This document shows, in pieces, positions 33,662 through 41,836 of a stretch of DNA of 64,000 bases. The DNA lies in NCBI GenBank assembly GCA_002030015.1, contig LQBH01000046.1, positions 1-64,000 on the forward strand. The letters are read 5' to 3'. The translations under genes and the position numbers were made by a program. The stretch is from a delta proteobacterium MLS_D (GTDB lineage: Bacteria > Desulfobacterota > Syntrophia > Syntrophales > UBA2210). Position 1 is the first letter of the stretch; every line of letters begins with the position of its first letter. Under the pieces are notes generated by a model that saw only the letters and a program-made list of their open reading frames with translations, searched no databases and was not told the origin of the DNA.

Positions 33662-33724
33662 GATACGGGTTGATCCTTCACGGAAAGAGGAACTTCAAAA
33701 ACAGGCAGATGACAATGTCCGTCG

Positions 33725-34258
33725 TTATTTCACGATTCTGCTGAGCGCGCGGATGAAATTGCCTTCCGCCACCCTGAGGAGCTCGAACAGTGCCATTTCG
33801 GCGCTTGTCGACCTGACGCCTTCGCTGTTCATCCTGTCCAGGCCGATGGAACGGTTCATCGACGTTCGAGACGAAACACAATCGGCCAGGACCTGTACCT
33901 CGTAACCCCTGGCGGCGAGATCGACAGCGGTCTGGTACACGCAGATATGACATTCGATGCCGCCGATGACTATCTGACGCCGGCCCGCTTTTTCAAGGGC
34001 GTCCATGAACTGTTTCTCGCCGCAACAGCTGAAACTTCGCTTCTCGATGGGCCGCACACCGTCCATGATGCCGGCCACGTCCGTCACGGTGGAACCCAGA
34101 TTAACCTGTTCCGTTGCGATAATGGGGATTCCGAGAAGAAGGGCGCCCCGGATCATCTTCTGAAGATTTGCGATGAGTGTGTTGCTGTCGTGCATGGCCG
34201 ACGCCAGTTTTTCCTGGACGTCGATAATAATCAGGAGCGTCGAGTGGGTCGAAAGCAT
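33725..34258 (-). CDS. Isochorismatase-family cysteine hydrolase (YcaC-like)
   Basis: 177 residues with the catalytic triad of the family: D13 (IIIDVQ), K73 (IEKRSFSC) and C106 (IECHICV), plus the preceding cis-peptide region. Such enzymes hydrolyse amides or related bonds (nicotinamide, isochorismate, others), and many have no known substrate. It sits alone between the peptidase gene (63 bp away) and the MBL gene, all on the minus strand. Confidence 0.9.
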   Translation of the reverse strand: MLSTHSTLLIIIDVQEKLASAMHDSNTLIANLQKMIRGALLLGIPIIATEQVNLGSTVTDVAGIMDGVRPIEKRSFSCCGEKQFMDALEKAGRRQIVIGGIECHICVYQTAVDLAARGYEVQVLADCVSSRTSMNRSIGLDRMNSEGVRSTSAEMALFELLRVAEGNFIRALSRIVK

Positions 34259-34355
34259 TTACAATAATTCCTTTCCATGATCGTTGCTTTTTCCACCACG
34301 CCCGGCGGAATTGTTTCAACGGGACGAGAAACTGTTGAAGACAGCAGCCCCGCCG

Positions 34356-35195
34356 CTACAGGATGATTTCCGAATTCTGGGTCAGGGCGAAAGAATCCAC
34401 TGTCGATCCCTCGCGTTGAATGATGTTTCGACATTCTTCAACGATGGCGTTGAGTGCTTCGTCGGTTCTTTCCTTGTTGTGATGAAACAGGCCGAACTTT
34501 CCGACGCCCGCCTTGAGGGCCAGGTCAAGGGCATCGGTATACGAACTGTGGCCCCAGTGCCGCGTATGACGGTACTCCTCCGGAGTGAATTCGGCATCGT
34601 GAATCAGAAGATCGGCGCCACTGCAGATGTCACGGTACGATTCACGTTCAAGGCCTCCCGGGTGAACATAGCCGAGTTCATTATCTGTGAGGAAAACAAA
34701 GCTTTTTCCGCCTTCGCGAAACACATATCCCCGCCCCCCGCCGGGATGGCTGAGGGAGACAGGGGTGACGGTGACGGAATCAATGACAAAGTCGGCAACA
34801 CCGTCTTTTTCGAAATGAATACGAGGGGCGACGACTCCGTAATCCACCGGAAAGGTGGGGGCTTTCATGAGCTTTTCCAGGATGTCTTTCATTGAATGAC
34901 CAGGAACCGGGTCACCGTAGATCGTAATCTGAGAATGTTTTGAGAAAAGCGGTTTAAAAAAGGGAAACCCGACCAGATGGTCCCAGTGGGCGTGGGTAAA
35001 AATCATGTGAAAGTTCGAGCGGTTTTCCCGTGTTAGACGGTTGCCGAGCCGTCGTATGCCCGTACCGGCGTCAACAATGATCACGTCGTCGTTTTTCGTT
35101 CGTATTTCGAGGCACGTCGTATCACCGCCGTATGCGAGATATTCCGCGCCTGACACGGAAACGGATCCCCTTGCCCCCCAGCATCGAATAATCAT
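34356..35195 (-). CDS. MBL-fold metal-dependent hydrolase
   Basis: 279 residues starting MIIRCWGARGSVSVSG, with the metal motif HAHWDH (68-73), an aspartate in IVDAGTG, a later metal histidine (LSHPGGG) and IHDAEFTPEEYRH. It resembles the beta-lactamase-fold group near RNase Z/PhnP and the cyclic-nucleotide phosphodiesterase-like proteins that begin with RCWGSRGS. A cyclic nucleotide or phosphodiester substrate is possible but not shown by the sequence. Confidence 0.88.
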   Translation of the reverse strand: MIIRCWGARGSVSVSGAEYLAYGGDTTCLEIRTKNDDVIIVDAGTGIRRLGNRLTRENRSNFHMIFTHAHWDHLVGFPFFKPLFSKHSQITIYGDPVPGHSMKDILEKLMKAPTFPVDYGVVAPRIHFEKDGVADFVIDSVTVTPVSLSHPGGGRGYVFREGGKSFVFLTDNELGYVHPGGLERESYRDICSGADLLIHDAEFTPEEYRHTRHWGHSSYTDALDLALKAGVGKFGLFHHNKERTDEALNAIVEECRNIIQREGSTVDSFALTQNSEIIL

Positions 35196-35424
35196 AAACG
35201 ATTCCCTTCAGTTCCCGATTACTGTAAACCGCGCGGAGTGACCGCGCCGACATCGCGATACTATTTTCCAGAACCAATGAGAAAACAATTTATTTTACCA
35301 CAGATAAAGCCGGTCTGTCTTGAGAAAATCGCGTGCCGACGTGTGAAACAGGTCGCCTTGAGGACGGTGGTTCGCTAAAATATTTCTAAAGGGACCGTCC
35401 GGGCCGGCGCGTGCGTCATGTTTC

Positions 35425-35787
35425 TCAGTTCACGGCGGCAGGATGCAGCCGTTTTTTAATTGCTTCGGAAACAATCCAGGCGGCGGGAATCAGCAATTCC
35501 TCAATAAAACCCGAAGCATTCTCAATTATTTCATGATCGACAGGATGGCGGTCGTCGGAAGGATCCCCCGATGTTTTTACAGAAACAAGCGTTACCAGTG
35601 ATGCTGCCGGATCCAGCCCTGAATGAACCGCTTCCGACATCATGGCGATGGAATCGGTTACAAGATCGGTCGCGAGTTTGAGAATAATCAGCGCCGTATT
35701 CGAAAATACCGAAAGCCGGGCCGCACTTTTTGTCTTTCCGGTCGTACGACATGGTACGCGCCTCTGCCGGCGGCGGAAATGTCGCAC
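35425..35787 (-). pseudogene. Fragment of a cation diffusion facilitator (CDF) transporter
   Basis: A frame of about 120 residues whose residues 20-118 match only the first part of a CDF metal exporter: RLSVFSNTALIILKLATDLV, then DSIAMMSEAVHSGLDPAASL with the conserved histidine/aspartate site, then the linker DDRHPVDHEIIENASGFIEE and LLIPAAWIVSEAIKKRLHPA. It stops where the remaining two-thirds (about 200 residues) should begin, and I find no continuation downstream in another frame. The glycine of the usual HPYGHGK is changed (HPVDHEI). It is most likely a decayed remnant. The stretch 35196-35424 holds nothing else I can name. Confidence 0.75.
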
Positions 35788-35854
35788 ACCGTCAAAATCG
35801 ATATCACACGTATCATGTGCAGCCAGGAAAACCTTTAACCGCTACGCCGTCGAT

Positions 35855-36820
35855 TTAAACCGCCTCGATGGTGGAGGGCGGCTTTTTCGTGATGTTATAG
35901 GTGACGCTTGTCACGCCCGGAACCCGGTCAGTTATTTCGTCGGCCAGCTGTTCCAGGGTTTCAAAGGGGAGCCTCGATGGAGAGGCGGTGATTGCGTCCT
36001 CGCTCTCCCAGCAGCGTACCTCGATCTGGCAGCCGAAATCACGTTTTCCCGCCCTGATTCCCGTGACATGGTCTTCATGAAGTATTGCAAGATACTGGAA
36101 GGCGCTTGTCGATGCCAGACTTCGTTCAACAATGTCCGTCGCGGCGCGGACCATTTCCACCCGTTCGAACGTGACTTCCCCGATAATTCGGGCCGCGAGC
36201 GCCGGGCCCGGAAACGGAGGACGAAGATAGAGGTTCGGGTGCAGCCCCGCCGTTTTGCCGATGATGCGTATGGCCGGTTTTCTGAGCCGGATGAGGGGCT
36301 CCAGGACTTTATACCCGTATCGTTCCTCCGGGTTGATTCCGAGTTGCTCGAGAATGTTGTGCTGCCGTTTTATTCCCGCCACCGTTTCTTCTACGTCGGT
36401 ATAGTTGGTGCCCTGCAGGAGATAACGGGCGCCGCTTTTTCGTACCAGGTCTCCGAACACGTGTTTATAAAATGTTTCCGTAATGGCCTCGCGTTTTTCC
36501 TCGGGGTCCGTTTTGCCCTTCAGGGCGTCGAAGAATGCATTGACGGCGTCGATGATCTCGACGGTGATTCCCAGTTCGGCGAACCACTGTCGAATCTGTT
36601 CGGGCTCGTTTCTCCGCATGAGGCCGTTATCGATGAAGTAGGATTTGAGGCGGTCTCCCAGCGCCTTGTGGGCGAGTATGGTCACGACAGCCGAATCAAC
36701 TCCCCCGGAGAGGGCATTGACGGCTGTTCCCGTTCCCACGGAAGCGGATATTTCCGAAACCGTCGTTTCTATGAATTCCTGAGCGTTCAACTCATGAAGC
36801 GGTATTTCCTGCATGCTCAT
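35855..36820 (-). CDS. GMP synthase ATP-pyrophosphatase subunit-like protein (no glutaminase domain)
   Basis: 321 residues from the ATG at 36820 (MSMQEIPLHEL). An in-frame start at 36922 would add 34 residues unlike the family. The PP-loop SGGVDS is at 38-43; GKRDFG, RPPFPGPALAARIIGEVT and the ending TYNITKKPPSTIEAV correspond to the XMP-binding dimerisation half of GuaA. The class I glutamine amidotransferase half is absent and not encoded next door, as in the split archaeal enzymes. The usual HPFPGPGLAVRI and TIEWE are altered, so it may be a divergent GMP synthetase or a PP-loop ligase with another substrate. It is close to a baeRF gene but not overlapping. Confidence 0.8.
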   Translation of the reverse strand: MSMQEIPLHELNAQEFIETTVSEISASVGTGTAVNALSGGVDSAVVTILAHKALGDRLKSYFIDNGLMRRNEPEQIRQWFAELGITVEIIDAVNAFFDALKGKTDPEEKREAITETFYKHVFGDLVRKSGARYLLQGTNYTDVEETVAGIKRQHNILEQLGINPEERYGYKVLEPLIRLRKPAIRIIGKTAGLHPNLYLRPPFPGPALAARIIGEVTFERVEMVRAATDIVERSLASTSAFQYLAILHEDHVTGIRAGKRDFGCQIEVRCWESEDAITASPSRLPFETLEQLADEITDRVPGVTSVTYNITKKPPSTIEAV

Positions 36821-36924
36821 TATACAAAGGCTCCCGTCAAATTTTTTTCGATGGAAAAGAGGGGTTAACGAAGGGTGGTCATTACCACGGAAACAGGAGG
36901 AAATGCAAGCTTGAAGGTGCAATC

Positions 36925-36959
36925 GACGCCCGGATCAATCACGGTTCCGGGCGTCTTTT
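36925..36959 (+). terminator. Hairpin between the baeRF and GMP-synthase-like genes
   Basis: GACGCCCGG (36925-36933) pairs with CCGGGCGTC (36947-36955), followed on the plus strand by TTTTC. Both flanking genes are on the minus strand, where the hairpin lacks a T-run after it, so its direction does not fit a simple terminator for the upstream gene. It may act as a hairpin in the leader or stop plus-strand reading. Confidence 0.5.
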
Positions 36960-36976
36960 CCGAACGGCACCCAAGC

Positions 36977-38077
36977 TTAATATCTGAAAACGGCCGCGAT
37001 AGGCCCACCGCCGGGGACGGAGGAAGGATCGAAAACGTGGACTGTTCCGCCGTTGAGAAGTGTTCGAATCGCCGCGAAGTCGAGAAGATCTTCCGAGATC
37101 GGGTCGTTCGGTTCCGTCATGTGAATCCGGCCGTTGTCTTCGTCGAATACACCCCATTCCTGGACGCCGTGGGCAACGAAAAGTATACCGATCCGACCGT
37201 GATGGGCGGCCTGAATGATTTCCCTGAGATCACGGGATGCCAGTCCCGTGCCGGCACTTTTTCGGTACTGTGAAAGGGCGTCATTTTCTTTTTCCTGCAG
37301 AATGGCTTCGACAAGGGGCATGGCCAGTCCATGGAGTTCATCAGCTGACAGTCCCTCGGGATTTCCAGAAATCGTTGTTTCAAGAAGCCGGGGATAGGTG
37401 TTCGCCTCACGGTATATGGGGAAAAGATATTCCACGCCGGCGAAGATGAGTGCGTCCCGACGGTCCCGCAAATATTCCTGCAATCCGCGATCGACCTGCT
37501 GGAAAAATTTAAGGGCCTGGGCCTTGGTATCCTCGCTCCCGGTGTGAAGTTGGAGCCTCTTTTCGAAATCGTCCAGGTCGAGGGCTTCCGAAAGACCCCG
37601 GGGGATGCCCTCAAGGGGAATTTCCTTTTGCTGTCGCCGGGTGCATTCGAAGAGACGAATGTTCCTCAAACTCACGGCAAGAATAAAAAAAACAATGTCC
37701 CGCGCCATAATTCTGATGAGTGGTTTGAGATGAAAGCGTTCCGCTACGACAACCAGTTCATCGAAGGAATCCGGCGATTTGAAAGAGTGAAATGAATCAG
37801 GTGAAAGAAAAAGCGCGAATCCCTGTTTCTGGTTACGCCAGAAAAGCTCGTTGTTCATCAGCTCCTGCGCTGGCGAGAGCAGCTCCCTTGTCTCCGACGG
37901 GCGCAGGTCCCGTTGCATGAGCTGGTTTTCCGCATCGCGTATCAGATTTTTAAAACGAATCTGGTTCTGCTGAGTTTCTGCGCCCTTTCGATAGGTGGGC
38001 ATGTAGAGTGAGACGCAAACGCCCACGTGTTTGTGTGCCAGGTCCAGTAATTCGTCGAGAGATTGGACGGTGTTCAT
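36977..38077 (-). CDS. Bacterial archaeo-eukaryotic release factor (baeRF)-like protein
   Basis: 366 residues with the three-part layout of the baeRF/eRF1-like family: an N-terminal domain with VCVSLYMPTYRKGAETQQNQ (19-38), a central RNase-H-like domain (ARDIVFFILAVSLRNIRLFE ... LIFAGVEYLFPIYREAN) and a C-terminal L7Ae-like domain (LREIIQAAHHGRIGILFVAH ... ILLNGGTVHVFDPSSVPGGG). These proteins have been predicted to act on ribosomes or stress-stalled translation; experimental roles are few. The GGQ motif of true eRF1 is not visible. It is divergent from the PAS sensor kinase, with a shared 351-bp region. Confidence 0.82.
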   Translation of the reverse strand: MNTVQSLDELLDLAHKHVGVCVSLYMPTYRKGAETQQNQIRFKNLIRDAENQLMQRDLRPSETRELLSPAQELMNNELFWRNQKQGFALFLSPDSFHSFKSPDSFDELVVVAERFHLKPLIRIMARDIVFFILAVSLRNIRLFECTRRQQKEIPLEGIPRGLSEALDLDDFEKRLQLHTGSEDTKAQALKFFQQVDRGLQEYLRDRRDALIFAGVEYLFPIYREANTYPRLLETTISGNPEGLSADELHGLAMPLVEAILQEKENDALSQYRKSAGTGLASRDLREIIQAAHHGRIGILFVAHGVQEWGVFDEDNGRIHMTEPNDPISEDLLDFAAIRTLLNGGTVHVFDPSSVPGGGPIAAVFRY

Positions 38078-38428
38078 TGCGCAAGACCTCCCTTGTGTTG
38101 TAACCGTTCATTCGGTCTTTTTCCTTCAGTAAAACAGGGACGCTGTGCCGTGCTGCAGGATATGAGGATATTGACGTGAGTCAAAGAAGAGTTCCTTGTT
38201 TTTTGTTTCATGTTCCTACGTGTCTATTCATCGGTTGAAGGCGCGAGCCGTTTTTCATTTGCATCGCAGACTGTTAAAAATTGTACATCGTTACCCTTTA
38301 ATAATAAAGGTAAAAATCTCGATCCCCGGAAGGATTGCCAGGCAGCAGGACAGGGGAACGGGACGTCTTGCCATTTCGAAAGTCCTGTGTATAGTATTCA
38401 CCATTCGAACACACCGAAGGAGCCATCC
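38078..38428. promoter_or_regulatory. Divergent control region of baeRF and PAS kinase genes with FNR/CRP-like box
   Basis: 351 bp with no gene. At 38171-38184 stands TTGAC-GTGA-GTCAA, perfect 5-bp arms around N4, the layout of FNR/CRP-family sites (FNR consensus TTGAT-N4-ATCAA). It is 94 bp from the baeRF start codon and about 245 bp from the kinase start. The kinase ATG at 38429 has a good ribosome-binding site (GAAGGAG). Promoter hexamers are not clear. Confidence 0.45.
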
Positions 38429-40699
38429 ATGAACAAGAAATCCTCTCCGGAATCATCCCCGGTCCCCGGTTTTCAGGAAGAAACAAGGCCGGGCCGCGTT
38501 CTTGAATCTGAAAAAATACAGCGCGTCACCCTGATTTCCTTCGAAGGTATCTGTGTCCACGCGGACGGAAAAATCCTGGACGCGAACCAGGCGTTATCGA
38601 ACATAACCGGTTACAGTCCTGAAGAACTTGTGAGGGCCGAACTTCTCAGCCTGGTTGCCCCCGAATACCATAAAACAGTGACCGAGCATGTTAATTCCGG
38701 CCGCGAGGAGCCCTACGAGGTGATGGCGGTACACAAAGACGGTACGTTGTTCCCGATGGAAATCCAGGGGAAAAACATGCACTTCGAAGGTCACATCATC
38801 AGGATAGCGTCTTTTCGGGACGTTACCGAACGCAACCGCGCGGAAGAACTCTACCGAATACTGACGAACAGGTTGCAGACAGGCGTGTATATCGTTCAGG
38901 ACGGTCGTTTCCGTTTTGTCAATTCGCTTTTCGAATCATACACGGGGTATGCCAAGGATGAAGTGCTGGGACGCAGCGGTCTCATGGCGGTGCACCCCCG
39001 GGACAAGAAAATACTGAAGATGCAGGCCTCCGAGATGTTGCGCGGAGAGAGGACGTCTCCCTGCGAGTTCAGAATTATCAGGAAAGATGGCCAGGTCCGT
39101 CGGGTCATGGGATTGGTGAGTCATATTCAGTTTAACAAGCGTCCGGCGATTCTTGGAAGCGGCATGGATATAACGGAACTTCGAAAGGCGCAGAAAAAAC
39201 TCGAAGATCTTGAAGCATTGGAATCGCTTATTCTGGATACGATTCCTCATGCTGTCCTGGGACTCGAGAACCGGCGCATCATTTTTGCGAATAACGGCGT
39301 TCGGGATGTGTTCGGGTGGGAGCCCGCCGACCTGATCGGTCAAAGCAGCCGTGTTTTGTACCGGAGCGAAAAAGATTTCAGGGAGACGGGACGGGCTTTC
39401 TACGGAGATACGACGAAGCAGAGGTTCCATCGAGACGAAGTCGAATGCAGGCGTTTCGACGGTCAAATCATTCTCTGCGCCCTGACGGGTTCAAAGCTGG
39501 GCGCAAGCTCCCGGAGCAGAAAAGCGGTTGTCGTTTTCGAAGACATCACGAAACGCAAACAGGCGGAAACTGCTCTGGTAAGGGAACGCGACTTCGCGGA
39601 AAGCCTCATTGAAACGGCCCAGGCCCTGGTTCTGGTACTGGATCCGGGAGGGAAAATCGTTCGATTCAATCCGTACACGGAAGAGGTACTCGGTTATTCC
39701 CTGGAGGAAGTCCGCGGTAAATCCTGGATGGAAACGTTCATGCCCGCGTCGGAATGGCGGGTCATGAGAGCGGCGTTTCGCGAGGCACTTAACAAGCAGC
39801 AGACGACGGAACGCACCAATATTCTTATAACGAGGGACGGGTCAAAGCGCATCGTCAACTGGTGCAGCAAGACGCTCCGCGGAAGCGGAGGCGACATGAT
39901 CGGCCTGCTGACGGTGGGACAGGATGTTACCGAGGCGAAAGAAGCGGAGAGAAAACTTTCAGAGAATTACGAGAGAATGCGACTTATGTCGTCGGAACTG
40001 GCCCGTACCGAAGAAAGAGAAAGGCAGCAACTCGCCACGGAGTTGCACGATCGTATCGGCCAGACGATGGCGGTTGCCAAAATGAAGCTCGAGGCGCTGC
40101 AGAAAGACGCCGAGGCCACGAGACTCTCGGAACCGCTTGATGAAATCCTGGGAATTGTGGACCAGTTGATCAAAGACACCAGGTCGCTGACATTCGACCT
40201 CAGCCCGCCGGTACTGTACATACTTGGCCTTGCGGCCGCCCTTGAGTGGCTGGCCGAACAATACCAGACAAAATACGGACTCAGGGTGCGTTTTCGTAAA
40301 CAGGGAACCGGAAAAGTAAAGCTGGACAAGGATCGGGACTTTGTCTTGTTTCGGTGCGCGCAGGAACTGTTGATGAACGTAACGAAGCACGCCAGGGCGG
40401 AAAACGTTCTGGTCATGATGAAAACAAGCGGAAAAAAGCTTGAAATCGTGATTGAGGACGACGGCGTAGGCATTGATACGGGTATTCTCAAGGCGCCGCG
40501 GGAATGGACGAAAGGATTCGGCCTTTTCAGTATCCGCGAGCGGTTGAGCTTCCTGGGCGGCCGGTTTTTCGTCGAATCCGTTCCCGGAGGGGGAACGAGG
40601 ACGCGTATGGTTGTCTCCGATACCTTATCCACCCGGCGTCCGGGAGCGAAAAATGCCGACGACGAGTCATCCGGCAGGCGCCTGTTGCAGGAATCGTAA
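38429..40699 (+). CDS. Cytosolic multi-PAS sensor histidine kinase (HisKA_3/NarX-type)
   Basis: 756 residues from the ATG at 38429 (MNKKSSPESSPV), preferred over a longer frame from 38210. No membrane segment is visible. Four PAS units follow: about 35-140 (ILDANQALSNITGYSPEEL), 150-265 (FVNSLFESYTGYAKDEVLG), 275-390 (FANNGVRDVFGWEPADLIG) and 400-520 (FNPYTEEVLGYSLEEVRG). Then comes the HisKA_3 dimerisation helix with ELHDRIGQ (phospho-acceptor His about residue 540) and a HATPase domain with CAQELLMNVTKHA and DDGVGID. The PAS set probably senses an internal signal such as redox state. The NarL-type regulator at 40962 is its likely partner. Confidence 0.94.
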   Translation: MNKKSSPESSPVPGFQEETRPGRVLESEKIQRVTLISFEGICVHADGKILDANQALSNITGYSPEELVRAELLSLVAPEYHKTVTEHVNSGREEPYEVMAVHKDGTLFPMEIQGKNMHFEGHIIRIASFRDVTERNRAEELYRILTNRLQTGVYIVQDGRFRFVNSLFESYTGYAKDEVLGRSGLMAVHPRDKKILKMQASEMLRGERTSPCEFRIIRKDGQVRRVMGLVSHIQFNKRPAILGSGMDITELRKAQKKLEDLEALESLILDTIPHAVLGLENRRIIFANNGVRDVFGWEPADLIGQSSRVLYRSEKDFRETGRAFYGDTTKQRFHRDEVECRRFDGQIILCALTGSKLGASSRSRKAVVVFEDITKRKQAETALVRERDFAESLIETAQALVLVLDPGGKIVRFNPYTEEVLGYSLEEVRGKSWMETFMPASEWRVMRAAFREALNKQQTTERTNILITRDGSKRIVNWCSKTLRGSGGDMIGLLTVGQDVTEAKEAERKLSENYERMRLMSSELARTEERERQQLATELHDRIGQTMAVAKMKLEALQKDAEATRLSEPLDEILGIVDQLIKDTRSLTFDLSPPVLYILGLAAALEWLAEQYQTKYGLRVRFRKQGTGKVKLDKDRDFVLFRCAQELLMNVTKHARAENVLVMMKTSGKKLEIVIEDDGVGIDTGILKAPREWTKGFGLFSIRERLSFLGGRFFVESVPGGGTRTRMVVSDTLSTRRPGAKNADDESSGRRLLQES

Positions 40700-40961
40700 C
40701 CAAACAGTGACGCCGGATCCGGTGAAAAAGGTCAAACTCATCCATTTCCTGAGGTGGGTATCGGTGAATAAGGCACCATAAAACCAGAGTATACCTGATT
40801 GCAACGGTGGATGACATGAATTATTCGACGTAAAAGAATCATAACGCCAGGCAGCGACCGAGAGCGGGTTTTTCTCCAGCTTCCGACAGCGCAATCGCTC
40901 CGTTCTCTTTTTCGGTCGTCGCGGTTCATTCCTTCTTTGACAGCCTGGAAAGCATGTGCTG

Positions 40962-41609
40962 ATGAATATCAAGATTCTTCTCGCCGATGACCACAAAATA
41001 GTTCGTGACGGCCTCCGTACCCTTATCGAAAAAGAACCGGGCATGGAAGTGATCGCCGCGGCGGAAAACGGTGTTGATGCCGTTACCATGGCCAAGCAGT
41101 TTTCTCCCGACGTGGTGATCATGGATATTTCCATGCCGGACATGAATGGAATCGACGCTACCCGTCTTATTCTGAAGGAAGCCCCGTCGCTTAAGGTTAT
41201 AGCGTTGTCTATGTACTCCGACCGCCTTTTCGTTTCCGGTATGCTCGAAGCCGGTGCGTCGGGATACCTGCTCAAGGATTGCGCTTTTGAAGAACTTGTC
41301 GTTGCCGTCCGTTCAGTCGTGGCGGGCGATATCTACCTGAGTTCAAAAATTTCGGGCGTTGTCGTGGATAAAAAAACCGGGAAACCATGCCTGCCGAGAT
41401 CAGCGGGCAGCGCGTCCCTGACGCGCCGGGAACGCGAAGTATTTCGGGAACTGGCGGAAGGTCTTTCCGTCCGGGATATTGCTTCCAAGCTGGGCATCAG
41501 CCCCAAAACCGTCGAAGCGCACCGCCGCAATATCATGGAAAAACTGTGTATCAGCAGTGTATCGGAGCTGATCAAGTACGCCATCCGTGAAGGGATTATC
41601 ACCGTCTGA
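40962..41609 (+). CDS. NarL/FixJ-family response regulator
   Basis: 215 residues from the ATG at 40962 (MNIKILLADDHKIV); an in-frame GTG two codons earlier is less likely. The receiver has D9/D10 and phospho-acceptor D55 (VIMDISMPD). The LuxR-type helix-turn-helix contains LTRREREVFRELAEG and KTVEAHRRNIMEKL. It is 262 bp downstream of the PAS kinase and the only regulator beside it. Its paralogue at 25532 differs mostly in the interdomain linker (about 120-150). Both share SMYSDR and the ASGYLLKDCAFEEL block, suggesting an overlapping phosphorylation interface. Confidence 0.94.
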   Translation: MNIKILLADDHKIVRDGLRTLIEKEPGMEVIAAAENGVDAVTMAKQFSPDVVIMDISMPDMNGIDATRLILKEAPSLKVIALSMYSDRLFVSGMLEAGASGYLLKDCAFEELVVAVRSVVAGDIYLSSKISGVVVDKKTGKPCLPRSAGSASLTRREREVFRELAEGLSVRDIASKLGISPKTVEAHRRNIMEKLCISSVSELIKYAIREGIITV

Positions 41610-41616
41610 CCGGCAG

Positions 41617-41645
41617 GCGGCGATATTTCCATCGCCGCGTCTTTT
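41617..41645 (+). terminator. Rho-independent terminator after the NarL-type regulator
   Basis: GCGGCGAT-ATTTCC-ATCGCCGC (41617-41638), a perfect 8-bp GC-rich stem followed by GTCTTTT. It starts 8 bp after the stop codon of the response regulator. Confidence 0.85.
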
Positions 41646-41836
41646 CGTTATTGTGAATCTCATTTTTTAATTTATTCCGTGTCGGCATGCCCCGCGGCAT
41701 TTCCCGCTTCCGTGAAAACATTATTCGGTTGCAATATCGACGGCGAGTTACTACGATTTGAACAACAGGTCACGTGGAAGTGCGGCGATGTCGTGATTCC
41801 CGGAAGATCAGTGATTCCGTTTGAAAAGAGGAGATA

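Noticed and set aside
38210-38428. N-terminal extension of the PAS kinase
   Set aside because: The extra 73 residues have no domain, the codon pattern looks non-coding, and the ATG at 38429 has a strong ribosome-binding site.
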